64,000 bases of DNA from DASPSM01 sp963800135. Lineage in GTDB: Bacteria > Planctomycetota > Planctomycetia > Planctomycetales > Planctomycetaceae. Below the pieces are notes generated by a model. The model worked only from the letters and a program-made list of their open reading frames with translations, was not told the DNA's origin and searched no databases. The translations under genes and the position numbers were made by a program. Location: contig CAWCZR010000003.1 of NCBI GenBank assembly GCA_963800135.1, positions 682,001 to 746,000 of the forward strand, in the 5' to 3' direction. Below, piece by piece: positions 33,779 through 45,852 of the stretch (the first letter of the stretch is position 1; the number at the start of each line of letters is the position of its first letter).

Positions 33779-35359
33779 ATGCTGCCGCTCCGCCGTTTTG
33801 GTCAACCGAAGCCCTGTTTTCGCCGGGGATTTGTCGCCGTTCGACTGCTGCTGGGAACGGCCGTGGTCGGTCTGTGCGGGCTGTTCGCGTCGGCGGCGCG
33901 GGCCGATGATCCCTCGGGAATCGGGGCGGCCGCTGCGCTCGAGCACACGCTGATCGACGTGATTCGTCGCGTCGAGCCGTCGGTCGTGAGCATTGCCCGC
34001 GTCCGCCCGAATTCTGGTGTCGGCCGCTTCAACGCGTTCGATATCGATCCGGAAAATCGCCAGGAAATCGATCGGCCCGAGAATCCCGACTTCGTCCCGA
34101 ACGAATTCGGCGCCGGCGTGATCATCACGCCTCCCAGCGGCGGCGGCCAGCGCTACATCCTCACCAATTACCACGTGGTCCACGGCGGCCCCAGTGCCAA
34201 GGCCGGCGACAGCCAGATCTACGTCCGCTTTGCCGATCGCCGCGGCTACTATGCGCAAATTCTGGCCGGCGATCCGCGGAGCGATCTCGCGGTCCTAGCC
34301 ATCGACTACAACGCGCTGGGACTCAAGGCCGCCGACCTCAAGCCGGTGACGCTTCGCTCCGAAACGTTGCCCCTCACCAAGGGACAGCTGGTGATCGGCC
34401 TGGGCAATCCCTATGCCATCGCCCGCGACGGATCGGCGACCGCCAGCTGGGGCATGATCAGCAACGTATCGCGGCGGCCGGCTCCCTTGCGGCAGCGCGA
34501 ATTCGGCATGCCCCAGGCCGACAGCAGCATCCACCAGTTCGGCACGCTCCTGCAGGTCGACACGCGGATGGAGCTGGGGACGAGCGGCGGAGCCCTGGTC
34601 AATTTCCGCGGCGAGCTGATCGGCGTCACCACGTCGCTGGCCGCGCTCGAGGGCTACGAACGGTCGGTCGGCTTTGCCATTCCCATCGACGAATTCACTC
34701 GCCGCGTGATCGAAACACTGTGCCACGGCTACGAGGTGGAGTACGGATTTCTCGGCCTTACGCTCAAAACCATGCTGCCCGAGCAGCTTCGCCGCCGCTA
34801 CGGCGCGAACTTCAAGCAGGCCTCGGCTGTCGAAGTCAAGATGATTGTGCCCAACTCGCCCGCGGCCATCGCCCAGGTGCGGCAGGAAGACCTGATCCTC
34901 GACATCGAGGGGCATCCCCTGCTCGACCAGTTCGATCTGATGCGCTACGTGGCCCTTTACGGTCCAGACACGACCGTGCGGCTCCGGATCTGGCGTCCGG
35001 GCGAGGCCAGCGAGTTGACTCTCGCCGCCAAACTCGGAAAATGGCCCGTCTCGGAGGAGGACGCGATCATCGCGACGGCCCGGCGCTACCCGCCGTGGCG
35101 CGGGTTGATCGTCGATTATCCGACGGGGCGCTACAAATATGTCGGCTGGCCGTTTCAGTTCCGCGATGCGGTCGTCGTCGCGTCGGTGGCGTCCCGCAGC
35201 CTGGCACAAGCGGCCGGGCTGGCGGAGGGAGACTTCATTTACAGCGTGAACTCCGTCCCCGTTCGCACGCCGGGTGAATTTCAGGAGGCCGTCCGCGGAG
35301 CCGACGGGCCGGTCACCCTCGAACTGGGCGATCATCGCAAAGTGACTGTGCAGAGATAA
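33779..35359 (+). CDS. Secreted HtrA/DegP-like serine protease with two PDZ-like domains
   Basis: 526 residues. Signal sequence (FVAVRLLLGTAVVGLCGLFASAARADD). Trypsin-like domain with catalytic triad residues visible: His in LTNYHVVHGG, Asp in SDLAVLAID, Ser in LGTSGGALVNFRGE. Two PDZ segments follow: GFLGLTLKTMLPEQL...NSPAAIAQVRQEDLILDIEGHPL and ...SLAQAAGLAEGDFIYSVNSVPVRTPGEFQ. It is expected to act in periplasmic protein quality control. It starts 42 nt after recA, on the same strand. Confidence 0.93.
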   Translation: MLPLRRFGQPKPCFRRGFVAVRLLLGTAVVGLCGLFASAARADDPSGIGAAAALEHTLIDVIRRVEPSVVSIARVRPNSGVGRFNAFDIDPENRQEIDRPENPDFVPNEFGAGVIITPPSGGGQRYILTNYHVVHGGPSAKAGDSQIYVRFADRRGYYAQILAGDPRSDLAVLAIDYNALGLKAADLKPVTLRSETLPLTKGQLVIGLGNPYAIARDGSATASWGMISNVSRRPAPLRQREFGMPQADSSIHQFGTLLQVDTRMELGTSGGALVNFRGELIGVTTSLAALEGYERSVGFAIPIDEFTRRVIETLCHGYEVEYGFLGLTLKTMLPEQLRRRYGANFKQASAVEVKMIVPNSPAAIAQVRQEDLILDIEGHPLLDQFDLMRYVALYGPDTTVRLRIWRPGEASELTLAAKLGKWPVSEEDAIIATARRYPPWRGLIVDYPTGRYKYVGWPFQFRDAVVVASVASRSLAQAAGLAEGDFIYSVNSVPVRTPGEFQEAVRGADGPVTLELGDHRKVTVQR

Positions 35360-35469
35360 AGCCTGTGCAGAAATGACGGCCTGGAAGTGACCCGCCCGAC
35401 CCAAGCACGCCGAGCGACTCACCGGCGATCCATTGGAAGGACCGACCGAAACCAGTCAGAGGAAGGCTG

Positions 35470-38098
<2,629 letters not shown>

Positions 38099-38118
38099 GT
38101 GACGGCGGCGAGAGGAAG

Positions 38119-38232
38119 TTTTTTCACCACAAAGACACGAAGGCACAAAGAATACTGTAGAGGCTTTCAGAAATCGTCCGAATCAGAACTGTATTTTCGG
38201 CCTTTGTGTCTTGGTGTCTTTGTGGTGAAAAA
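38119..38232. repeat. Long inverted repeat between convergent genes
   Basis: Left arm 38119-38150 (TTTTTTCACCACAAAGACAC...) and right arm 38202-38232 (...GTGTCTTTGTGGTGAAAAA) are near-perfect complements, ~31 bp with a ~51-nt loop. Sequences of this type recur in many environmental bacteria. It probably terminates both alaS and the DapA-family gene. Confidence 0.85.
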
Positions 38233-38244
38233 TCCCCCCGCAAA

Positions 38245-39273
38245 CTAGGTCAACCCGCGGCGGCGGAGTTCGGCCACGACCGTCTGCACGATGACGTTCA
38301 CTTGGCCGGGGGCGAAGCCATTCGGGCCGCTTCCCGCTGGGCAGCCGCCGACGGGTTCGTTCGTGAAGCCGTGCTCGGCCAAGAGGCACTGCAGCGTTTT
38401 GCTCAGCGTCGTCAGGTCGGTCTTTTGCTCGGGCGACAGAGGCTGACGGCCGGTGCCCATGTGGAAGCCGCGGAGCTCGACGGCTGCGCGGAAGCCTTCC
38501 GGAAACTCGGCCGAATAGATCATCGTGTCGAAGAGCGTGATCAGGTCGTATTGAATCTTGCGGGCCGCGTCGAGCTGGCCGGCGAGCGTCAGGTCGTAGA
38601 GCCGCCGCGTCAGTTCGGGGACGACGCCCGAGCTGGCGTTCGTGCCGCCGTCGCAGCCGACTAAGAGCATCGGCATCAGCGCCGCGTCCCAACCAGTGAG
38701 GAAGGCGAAGTCGGGCCGGTTCGGGCGAACGGACTTGATCATGCGGATCATGTGGGGGATGTCGCCCGACGAATCCTTGATCGCCACGATGCGTTCGCAC
38801 TCGTCGGCCAATCGCTGCACGGTGTCGACGTCAATCGGGCTGGCGAACATCGGGATGTTGTAAAGCGTGACGTCGACCGGCGTGTTGCGGCCGATCTCCT
38901 TGAAGTACGCGTAGACGGCGGCCGGGCTCAGCTTGTAATAAAACGGCGCGACGATCGCGACGGCCCGCACTCCCAGCCGCGCGTAGTGCTCGCACGCGGC
39001 CAGCGTTTCCTTGACGTTCGCCTCGGCGGCGCCCGCCAGAATCGGCACGCGGCCCCGCGTCTGGTCGACGATGATCTCGGTGATTCGCCGCCGCTCGTCG
39101 GCCCGAAAGCGGGTGAATTCGCCCGTCGAGCCGTTGGGATAAAGGCCGTGGACGCCGCGATCGATCAGCCAATCGATGTAACGCCGCAGCTCCGTTTCCT
39201 GAATTTCGCCGGCGTCATCGAGGGGGACGAGGTTCGGCGTAAAAATCCCCCGCAGCCGTTCAGATTGTGCCAT
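38245..39273 (-). CDS. Dihydrodipicolinate synthase (DapA) family lyase/aldolase
   Basis: 342 residues from the ATG at 39273. It has the (beta/alpha)8 barrel of the N-acetylneuraminate lyase/DHDPS family: GIFTPNLVPLDDAGEIQ, LYPNGSTGEFTRF (GxxGE-like), PVDVTLYNIPMFAS (catalytic Tyr) and VAIKDSSGDIPHM (Schiff-base Lys). Substrate assignment is open; a separate true dapA is likely elsewhere. The C-terminus (GGCPAGSGPNGFAPGQVNVIV) is longer than DapA. It is convergent with alaS across the inverted repeat. Confidence 0.9.
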   Translation of the reverse strand: MAQSERLRGIFTPNLVPLDDAGEIQETELRRYIDWLIDRGVHGLYPNGSTGEFTRFRADERRRITEIIVDQTRGRVPILAGAAEANVKETLAACEHYARLGVRAVAIVAPFYYKLSPAAVYAYFKEIGRNTPVDVTLYNIPMFASPIDVDTVQRLADECERIVAIKDSSGDIPHMIRMIKSVRPNRPDFAFLTGWDAALMPMLLVGCDGGTNASSGVVPELTRRLYDLTLAGQLDAARKIQYDLITLFDTMIYSAEFPEGFRAAVELRGFHMGTGRQPLSPEQKTDLTTLSKTLQCLLAEHGFTNEPVGGCPAGSGPNGFAPGQVNVIVQTVVAELRRRGLT

Positions 39274-39557
39274 CGCAGACCGTTTCTCTCCGAGTTCGAG
39301 CGTCAAAAGCATGCGTCGTATTATACAACCCAAACACCCCGCCCTGCCCGGCCGCGGCGGTCGCGCGAGGCCGGCGCGAAACGGTCGCTCGCGGTTCCTA
39401 AGCGAATTGAGCGTTGCACCAAAGGGCGGCCGGCGGCGCGATCGGTAGATTGAGCACATTCGGCGCGATGGGGACGGGCGACGGTCGTAGTTGGCCGGGG
39501 AAAATCAGGCGGATGGTGTGCCGGCTGACTGGTCCCACCCTAGGACGGAGCCGCGAC

Positions 39558-41699
39558 TCAGCTCTTCGCAGCCGCGGCGGCGGTCGGCTTGCGGGCGTCG
39601 GCGGGGCGGCCGGGGGGGCTACCTGCGGCCGGCTCTTCGGCGTCGGTTTTTTTCTCGGCGGGCGCTGGGGCAGCGACTTGGGTTTCTTCGGTCACGACCG
39701 GGCGGCCGCCGAATTGCAATAGCAGGATCAGCACGAGCGTCGCCACGGGCAAGAGGACCACGGGCGAATAGCCGTAAGCCACCGGAGCGTAACCGAACAG
39801 CACGACCGCTCCGCCCACGCAGAGCGCATAGGGCAGCTGCGTGAAGACGTGGTCGAGATGGCTGCACGAGGACGAAGCCGACGCGAAGATCGTCGTGTCG
39901 GAAATCGGCGAGCAGTGGCGGCCGAACACGACACCGCCGATCACCGCGCCGATCGTCGCCAGGAGGAGCGGGTGCATCGCATCGGGCTCGTTGAGATCGA
40001 CCAGGAGCGCGTGCGTCACCGAAAGATACGTGGGAAGCGCCATCGCCAGCGCCGCCCACGTGCTGCCCAGCACCGCCGTCATCAAGCCGACCGTGACGAA
40101 CGCCACCAACGGCAGCCACTCGAGCGTCACGCGCGGCTGGCCGATCTCCGCGAGGAAGCCGGCCGTGTTCAAGTGATCGGCGTCGCACACGCGTTGAAAC
40201 GACCATGAGAGGACGAGAATCAGCGCAGCCGGCACCATTCGCTGCAATCCCGACACCCACGCGCTCAATCCCTGTTGCAAACTCAGCGAGCGCGACCAAA
40301 CGGCCAGGGCCACGGCGGCGACTGACGCGATGAACGCGGAAAAGAGCATCACCCGCGACGGGTTCGCGTGTTCGAGCGCGTCGAGCAGCCCGGGCTCGCC
40401 GGCCTGGTCGCCCGCCTGGGCCAAAAGTTCGCTCCGCCCCGTCCACCAGAGGCCGACGGCCGCCAGGGCGAACAACAGGACCAGCGGAATGACGGCGTCG
40501 CGAACGCGTTTGATGCCGCCGGGCGGATCGGGCTCGACGGGCGGCAGCACAGCGGGGTCCGAGAGATCGGGCCGGCTCAGGTGGCCCTGCGTCGCCGCCC
40601 GCCCCTCCGCGCGGAGCATCGGCCCGAAGTCGTGCCCCAAAAAGATGACGAGGGCCGCGAACGTCAGCATCAAAATCGGGTAGAAGCAATAGGGCAGGCT
40701 GGCAAACAGCGTCGCCGTCGGACTGCCGGCAATTCCCAAGTCTTCGAAGATCACGCGGAGCGTGCCTCGCTCAGCCGCGATCCAGGTAGAGACGACGGCG
40801 AGCGCCGCCACCGGCGCGGCCGTCGTGTCGACGAGGAATGCGAACTTCTCCCGCGAGATCTTGAGGCGATCGGACAGCGGCCGTAGCGTCTTGCCGACAA
40901 TCAGCGCGTGGGCATAGTCGTCGAGGAACATGAAGATGCCGAAGAGCAGCATCGCCAGTTGACCCCGCTCGCGCGTGTTCGCGCGAAGCGCCAAGCGGTC
41001 GGTCAGGGCGGAGAGCCCGCCGCCGGCCGTCAGCACGGCAAACAGCGACCCGAAAAACAGCATCACTGCCAGGATCGACAGGTGCGCCCCGCCGAGCGTG
41101 CCCGGCTGTTCGCCGTCGAAGCTGACGAACGAGTCGATCGTCTGCACAAAGGCGTGGAACAGGTTGCCGCCGTCGAGAATGGCCAGTCCGCACCAGATCG
41201 CCACGAACATCGCCAGCACGAAATTCCGCGGCCAGAGGCAGAGCACCAACGCGACCACGGCCGGCAGCAGCGCCAGCCAGCGAAACGTCCGCGGCACCGT
41301 CACGCTGGCCGACTTGCGATCACCGCCGTCGACGATGATCTCCGGTCCGGAGATGTAGATCTTGCGGCCCGCGTGCTGGTCCGTGGTCAGTTCGAGCACC
41401 CCGCTATGAAACGGGCCGAGCTTGGCATCGTCGCTTTGCGGCAGCGCCAGGCGGATCCCCGAGATCAGCGGCTGCTCGTTGTACGACAGGTCCGGCTTGC
41501 CGGCCGCGTCGTAGGCTCGGATGACGATTCGCCGCACGGGCACGTCGGTGAGCACGATGGGCGGAACTTCGATCGAGAACCGCGGATGCTCGACGAGTTT
41601 TTCTTCTGCTGGCGCGCGGTCGCCGCTCGTGGCGCTACCGGGTGCGGCTAGCAGCACCGCCAGCAGGAACGCGATCGCACGTCCGTTGACCATCGGCAA
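39558..41699 (-). CDS. NhaC-family Na+/H+ antiporter with N-terminal signal and beta domain
   Basis: 713 residues. A signal peptide (GRAIAFLLAVLLAAPGSAT) and a ~110-residue extracytoplasmic region precede 11-13 membrane helices of the NhaC superfamily (GGAHLSILAVMLFFGSLFAVLTAGGGLSALTDRL, FGIFMFLDDYAHALIVGKTLRPLSD, VFGRHCSPISDTTIFASASSSCSHLDHVFTQLPYAL). The last is the conserved antiporter core including the HCSPISDTT motif. It exchanges Na+ (or organate such as malate/lactate) for H+. The long N-terminal domain is typical of bacterial NhaC-like proteins with Pfam DUF-type leader domains. The C-terminus is Ala/Pro-rich. Confidence 0.92.
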   Translation of the reverse strand: MPMVNGRAIAFLLAVLLAAPGSATSGDRAPAEEKLVEHPRFSIEVPPIVLTDVPVRRIVIRAYDAAGKPDLSYNEQPLISGIRLALPQSDDAKLGPFHSGVLELTTDQHAGRKIYISGPEIIVDGGDRKSASVTVPRTFRWLALLPAVVALVLCLWPRNFVLAMFVAIWCGLAILDGGNLFHAFVQTIDSFVSFDGEQPGTLGGAHLSILAVMLFFGSLFAVLTAGGGLSALTDRLALRANTRERGQLAMLLFGIFMFLDDYAHALIVGKTLRPLSDRLKISREKFAFLVDTTAAPVAALAVVSTWIAAERGTLRVIFEDLGIAGSPTATLFASLPYCFYPILMLTFAALVIFLGHDFGPMLRAEGRAATQGHLSRPDLSDPAVLPPVEPDPPGGIKRVRDAVIPLVLLFALAAVGLWWTGRSELLAQAGDQAGEPGLLDALEHANPSRVMLFSAFIASVAAVALAVWSRSLSLQQGLSAWVSGLQRMVPAALILVLSWSFQRVCDADHLNTAGFLAEIGQPRVTLEWLPLVAFVTVGLMTAVLGSTWAALAMALPTYLSVTHALLVDLNEPDAMHPLLLATIGAVIGGVVFGRHCSPISDTTIFASASSSCSHLDHVFTQLPYALCVGGAVVLFGYAPVAYGYSPVVLLPVATLVLILLLQFGGRPVVTEETQVAAPAPAEKKTDAEEPAAGSPPGRPADARKPTAAAAAKS

Positions 41700-41784
41700 C
41701 TATCCGTTCGCACAATCGGTGGCGGAGCCGGGCCCGCGTTCGCTGGCGTCATTTGCCGCCGGCATCACGGCATCCGGCGTCACC

Positions 41785-42650
41785 TTACTTGGCGCGTAGC
41801 GGCGCGGGCCAATAGACGTCGAAGGTCGAGCCGGAGCCCGCCGTCGTCGCGACGTCGATCCAGCCGCCGTGACCGGTGACGATCCGCCAGCACTTGCACA
41901 GTCCGAACCCCAGCCCCCGCCCCGCCGCGCGGCCTGAATAAAACGGATCGAACAGATGCGCCCGGTCCAGTTCGGAAAGTCCGCGGCCGTTGTCGGCAAC
42001 GGTCGTCACGGCGTATGGCCGGCCGTCGACGGTGGCGGCGGCGACGCTGACCTGAATCGTGCCGCCCGCGGGCCCGACCGCATCGAGCGCGTTTCGCACG
42101 AGCTCGCTCACCACGATCGCCAGTTGCGTCGGATCGATGCTGGCAATGACCGCCGACTCGGCGCGGAACGTAAGGCGGCAGGCGCGCTCCCGGGCCGCGT
42201 CCTGAAAGCGGTCGACGACCGCGGAGACTGCGTCGTTAACGAGCAACCGCTCGGGGGCCGGCGCCGGCGGCCGGGCGAAAACCATCAGGTCGCCGATCAT
42301 GTCGCGGATGCGAAACGCCTGCGCGGCGATCGTCGCCAAGCTCTGCCGCCGACCGGGATCGGTCTCGTGCTTGAGCAGCGCCTTGCGCGGCCGACGATGG
42401 TCGCCAGCGGATTGTTGATCTCGTGCCCGGCGCCCGCCGCAAACTCGGCGAGCGCCGCCAGCTTGGCGTCCTCGAGAACGCGCGCCGAAGCGGCCTCACC
42501 CAGCCCGATCGCGAAGGGAGTGGGATGAAACTTCGCGACAGGGCCGGTATTGGCACCCTCGACAGCGCGCAGGTCGGCACCGTGAACCGGAACCGCCGGA
42601 GCGCGGTCTGGATCTGGAGCGAGCGCGGCCGGGGCCGCCGCTTGTTCCAC
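41785..42650 (-). CDS. Soluble sensor histidine kinase, frameshifted near 42386
   Basis: About 288 residues when joined. The GTG start at 42650 has an ideal AAGGAGG 7 nt upstream. A short variable N-terminus precedes the phosphoacceptor GHEINNPLATIVGRA (His near residue 76), and after the break MATIAAQAFRIRDMIGDLMVFARP and a full ATPase domain: N-box VSELVRNALDAVG, G1 VADNGRG, F/G2 LFDPFYSGRAAGRGLGFGL and TSGSTFDVYWP-like end. No membrane helix is present, so it senses inside the cell or through partners. The reading frame shifts in ttgcgcgg (42383-42390, plus strand). It is the second gene of a pair with the response regulator (40-nt gap). Confidence 0.87.
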
Positions 42651-42690
42651 GACGGGCCTCCTTGCGCGACCGTGGATTCAGGTCAAAAAC

Positions 42691-43275
42691 CTAGCGAGCC
42701 GTCTGGGCCGGCTCCATGTCGAGCAAGTGGCACATCCGTTCGACGAGTTTTTCCACCTCGAACGGCTTCTGCAGGAAGTCGTTGGCTCCCGACGCCCGCA
42801 GTTCGGTGATCTTGTCCGGCTCGACCATGCCGCTGATGCAAATGATTTTGACGTCGTCCAAAGCCGAGTCGCTGCGGACCCGCTGGCAGACTTCTTTGCC
42901 GTTGATATCGGGGAGCATCACGTCCAGGACGATGACGTCCGGATGGTACTCCTTGACCATCATGCCGGCGTCGAACCCGTTGTTGGCCACGCGGACCTCG
43001 AAGCGGCCGTCCGATTCGAGCACGTCGCGAATCAACTCCACCAGTTCCTCGTCGTCGTCGACGATCAGGCCCTTGCGCTTGCCACTTTCCAGGGCGTCGG
43101 TCGGGATGCTGTTTTCCTTCATGAACTTATAGAGAACATCCCGAGGGATACGGCGAAATCGTGAGCCAGGGACGCGAAAGCCTTTGAGCTGTCCGGAGTC
43201 GAAACAGCGAATGATCGTCTGCTGGCTAACCTTGCAGATCTTCGCTGCTTCGCCCGTCGTAAAGACCGTTTTCAT
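42691..43275 (-). CDS. Response regulator: N-terminal MerR-like HTH, C-terminal receiver
   Basis: 194 residues from the ATG at 43275. Residues 1-60 are an excisionase/MerR-like HTH (MKTVFTTGEAAKICKVSQQ..., GFRVPGSRFRRIPRDVLYKFMKE). A receiver domain follows with acidic pocket VDDDEE, phosphoacceptor Asp in DVIVLDVMLPD and the conserved Lys in FLQKPFE. HTH before receiver is the reverse of the usual order; similar proteins exist in planctomycetes. It is expected to be phosphorylated by the soluble kinase encoded next. The target genes are unknown. Confidence 0.9.
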   Translation of the reverse strand: MKTVFTTGEAAKICKVSQQTIIRCFDSGQLKGFRVPGSRFRRIPRDVLYKFMKENSIPTDALESGKRKGLIVDDDEELVELIRDVLESDGRFEVRVANNGFDAGMMVKEYHPDVIVLDVMLPDINGKEVCQRVRSDSALDDVKIICISGMVEPDKITELRASGANDFLQKPFEVEKLVERMCHLLDMEPAQTAR

Positions 43276-43712
43276 AACGCTCGTCCCATTCCTTCGATTC
43301 TGAGCAGTGTGTTGTGAACGGAGACCCGCCGCGGGTCTCGGAAATCCCTCGACAAGAGGGGCTCCTCCCTGGTGGCGCAAGCTCATCCGCGCCGCGCCAC
43401 TCCTTTGATCGCTCACATCCTTCCGGAAAATCGGCCCTCACGAGAGTTAGGTTGGGAAGCAGACTCCTCCAGTGAACTTGAACCGACCGGGGGGGCCGGC
43501 TGCTCCGCTCGCCCAGAACTGGACTGAGCACGAGCAACTCCGTTCACACGCTTGCTTAATTGATATTCTTTAGCGCGTCAAGACAACTTGCCAGCCTTAT
43601 CAGAGACCCCGTTGATGGCCAATCTGTGAAGTCGTTGCGGTAAGTTGGGATCACGACCGATCTTGGGATGTCTCACAGTATATCAAGGTCCGAGCATGTG
43701 TGTCGCCGCGGT
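43276..43712. other. Intergenic region, no gene recognised
   Basis: 437 bp between the mnmG stop and the response-regulator start, both genes on the minus strand. It is lower in GC than the flanking genes, with AT-rich stretches around 43555-43575 (ttgatattctttagc) that could hold a promoter for the two-component genes. No RNA gene is seen. Confidence 0.5.
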
Positions 43713-45554
43713 TCACTCGGCACGTAGTGAAACCAAGCGATCCGGCTCCTTTAGGTAGAGGGCCAGGACCGCCAAATCGGCCGGCGTGATGCCGCTGATC
43801 CTACCCGCTTGACCCAGGTTTCCGGGTCTCACCCGGGTGAACTTTTCCTTGGCCTCCGCCCGCAGTTGGGGCAGGGCCACGTAGTCGAAATTGGGGGGAA
43901 TCCGCAGCGATTGGACCTTCGCCTGCCGCTCGATGTCCTGCCCCTGCCGCCGAATGTAGCCCCAGTACTTGGTCTCGATCACGATCTGCTCGATGGCCCT
44001 CGGCGACAGGCCCAGCTCGCCCGCCTCGGGAGCCAGACACACGAGGTCGCCCCAGGTCGTTTCGGGCCGGCGAAGGTGCTCCTCGAGCGACTGCCCCTGC
44101 CGCCGCGTGGTCTGGATAAACTGCACGCCGCGGGCAAATTCCGACTCATAGGCGGTGAATTCGCGGTTTCGGCGCGCGTCGACAAGGCCCAGGCGGATGC
44201 CCAGGGGGGTCAGCCGGCGATCGGCGTTGTCGTGCCGGAGGAGCAGCCGGTACTCGGCCCGGGATGTAAACATTCGGTAAGGTTCGTCGACCCCCTTAGT
44301 TACCAGGTCATCCACGAGCACGCCCAGGTAGGCTTGGCTGCGGTCGAGCACAAAGGGGGGACGGCCCGCCACACAGAGGGCCGCGTTGACGCCGGCGACC
44401 AGTCCCTGCCCGGCCGCCTCCTCATATCCTGTGGTGCCGTTGATCTGCCCGGCGAAGAACAGCCCGGCCACGAGCTTCGTTTCCAGAGTCGGCCCGAGCT
44501 GAACGGGCGGCGCGTAGTCGTATTCGACGGCGTAGCCGTAGCGAATGATCTCGGCCCGTTCGAGTCCGGCGATCGCATGGATCAATTGGTCCTGTACATC
44601 GCGGGGCAAGCTCGTCGAGATGCCGTTGCAGTAAACCTCCCGCGTGTTGCGGCCTTCCGGTTCGAGGAAGATCTGGTGCGACTCTTTGTCGGCAAAGCGG
44701 ACGACCTTGTCCTCGATCGACGGGCAATAGCGAGGACCGGTCGAGTGGATTTGACCGCTATACATCGGCGCCCGGTGCAGATTGGCCCGGATCAAGTCGT
44801 GAGCCGCAGCATTCGTCTGCGTGAGATAACAGGGAATCTGCGGCTGGGCGATCCGCTCAGTGAGAAAGGAAAAAGGCTGCGGAACCTCGTCGCCCGGCTG
44901 AATTTGCAACGCGGCGAAGTCGATCGTGCGGCCATTCAGCCGGCAGGGCGTTCCCGTCTTGAAACGCCGCAGCTCAAAGCCAAGCTGAGTGAGGCTCTGC
45001 GAAAGGGCGTTTGTCGTCCCCTCCCCGGCCCGTCCGCCGGCGGTCTTGGCTTCGCCCGTGTGCATGAGCGCCTGCAGGAAGGTGCCCGTCGTGATGATGA
45101 CGGCCCGCGCCCGATAGACGGCGTCGCCCCGCACCCGCACGCCGGCGATCCGCCCGTCCTCCGTCACCAACCCTTCGACCATTTCTTGCCGCACGCCGAG
45201 GTTGGCCTGCTCCTCGACCCGGAGCTTCATGGCGAACTGGTAGGCCTTTTTGTCGGCCTGGGCGCGGGGGCTGTGCATGGCCGGGCCCTTGGTCCGATTC
45301 AGCATGCGGAACTGGATGCCCGTTTCGTCGATGACGCGGCCCATCTCGCCGCCGAGCGCGTCGATCTCGCGAACGATTTGCCCCTTGGCGACGCCGCCGA
45401 TGGCCGGGTTGCAGCTCATCTGGCCGATGGTGTCGAGATTCATGGTTAAGAGCGCCGTTCTGGCGCCCATCCGCGCAGCGGCCAGCGCCGCCTCGCAGCC
45501 GGCATGACCGGCCCCGACGACGACGACATCGAAATCGTATTGCGACGCAACCAC
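43713..45554 (-). CDS. mnmG: tRNA uridine-34 modification enzyme MnmG (GidA)
   Basis: 613 residues from the GTG at 45554 (VVASQYDFDVVVVGAGHAGCEAA), matching family length; the earlier in-frame start adds 60 unconvincing residues. FAD site GAGHAGCEAALAAARMG, QMSCNPAIGGVAKGQIVREIDALGG, and the C-terminal GRISGITPADLAVLALYL helix. With MnmE it builds the cmnm5/nm5 group on U34 of several tRNAs. No mnmE is nearby. Confidence 0.97.
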   Translation of the reverse strand: MVASQYDFDVVVVGAGHAGCEAALAAARMGARTALLTMNLDTIGQMSCNPAIGGVAKGQIVREIDALGGEMGRVIDETGIQFRMLNRTKGPAMHSPRAQADKKAYQFAMKLRVEEQANLGVRQEMVEGLVTEDGRIAGVRVRGDAVYRARAVIITTGTFLQALMHTGEAKTAGGRAGEGTTNALSQSLTQLGFELRRFKTGTPCRLNGRTIDFAALQIQPGDEVPQPFSFLTERIAQPQIPCYLTQTNAAAHDLIRANLHRAPMYSGQIHSTGPRYCPSIEDKVVRFADKESHQIFLEPEGRNTREVYCNGISTSLPRDVQDQLIHAIAGLERAEIIRYGYAVEYDYAPPVQLGPTLETKLVAGLFFAGQINGTTGYEEAAGQGLVAGVNAALCVAGRPPFVLDRSQAYLGVLVDDLVTKGVDEPYRMFTSRAEYRLLLRHDNADRRLTPLGIRLGLVDARRNREFTAYESEFARGVQFIQTTRRQGQSLEEHLRRPETTWGDLVCLAPEAGELGLSPRAIEQIVIETKYWGYIRRQGQDIERQAKVQSLRIPPNFDYVALPQLRAEAKEKFTRVRPGNLGQAGRISGITPADLAVLALYLKEPDRLVSLRAE

Positions 45555-45700
45555 CCGCCAGTTCCCGGATTGAGACAAACCAAGACGCCCAACCACTGTC
45601 ACGATCGAATTGCTTATCTTAGTGCGTCGCGCCCATCCCTTGCATCCATGAGCTAATCCGCAATACTGCACGAGGTGCCTGCGTGAATCCGTTCCGAGAT

Positions 45701-45738
45701 GGTGTGCCGACGGCCGCAAAGCCGGCTTGGTCACACCC
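45701..45738. repeat. Palindromic repeat, copy C (GGTGTGCC...GTCACACC)
   Basis: GGTGTGCC and GTCACACC flank a CGGCCGCAAAGCCGG-type centre, forming a hairpin. It shares sequence with two copies at 60232-60268 and 60311-60347, and lies upstream of mnmG, in the divergent mnmG-tpx gap. Confidence 0.7.
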
Positions 45739-45852
45739 GACGAAACGGCGCATCTGAGTAGTGTGTGGCAAGGCTGCCGCAGGCGGACGCCCGCATACCA
45801 TCCTCGCGCGGCGGCGTATTAAGACGACTTTTTGAACACGGGAACAGTGAAT

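Noticed and set aside
32375..34258. 627-residue open frame antisense to recA and the HtrA-like gene
   Set aside because: GC-rich codon bias leaves long antisense frames open; this one lacks any domain and covers unmistakable recA.
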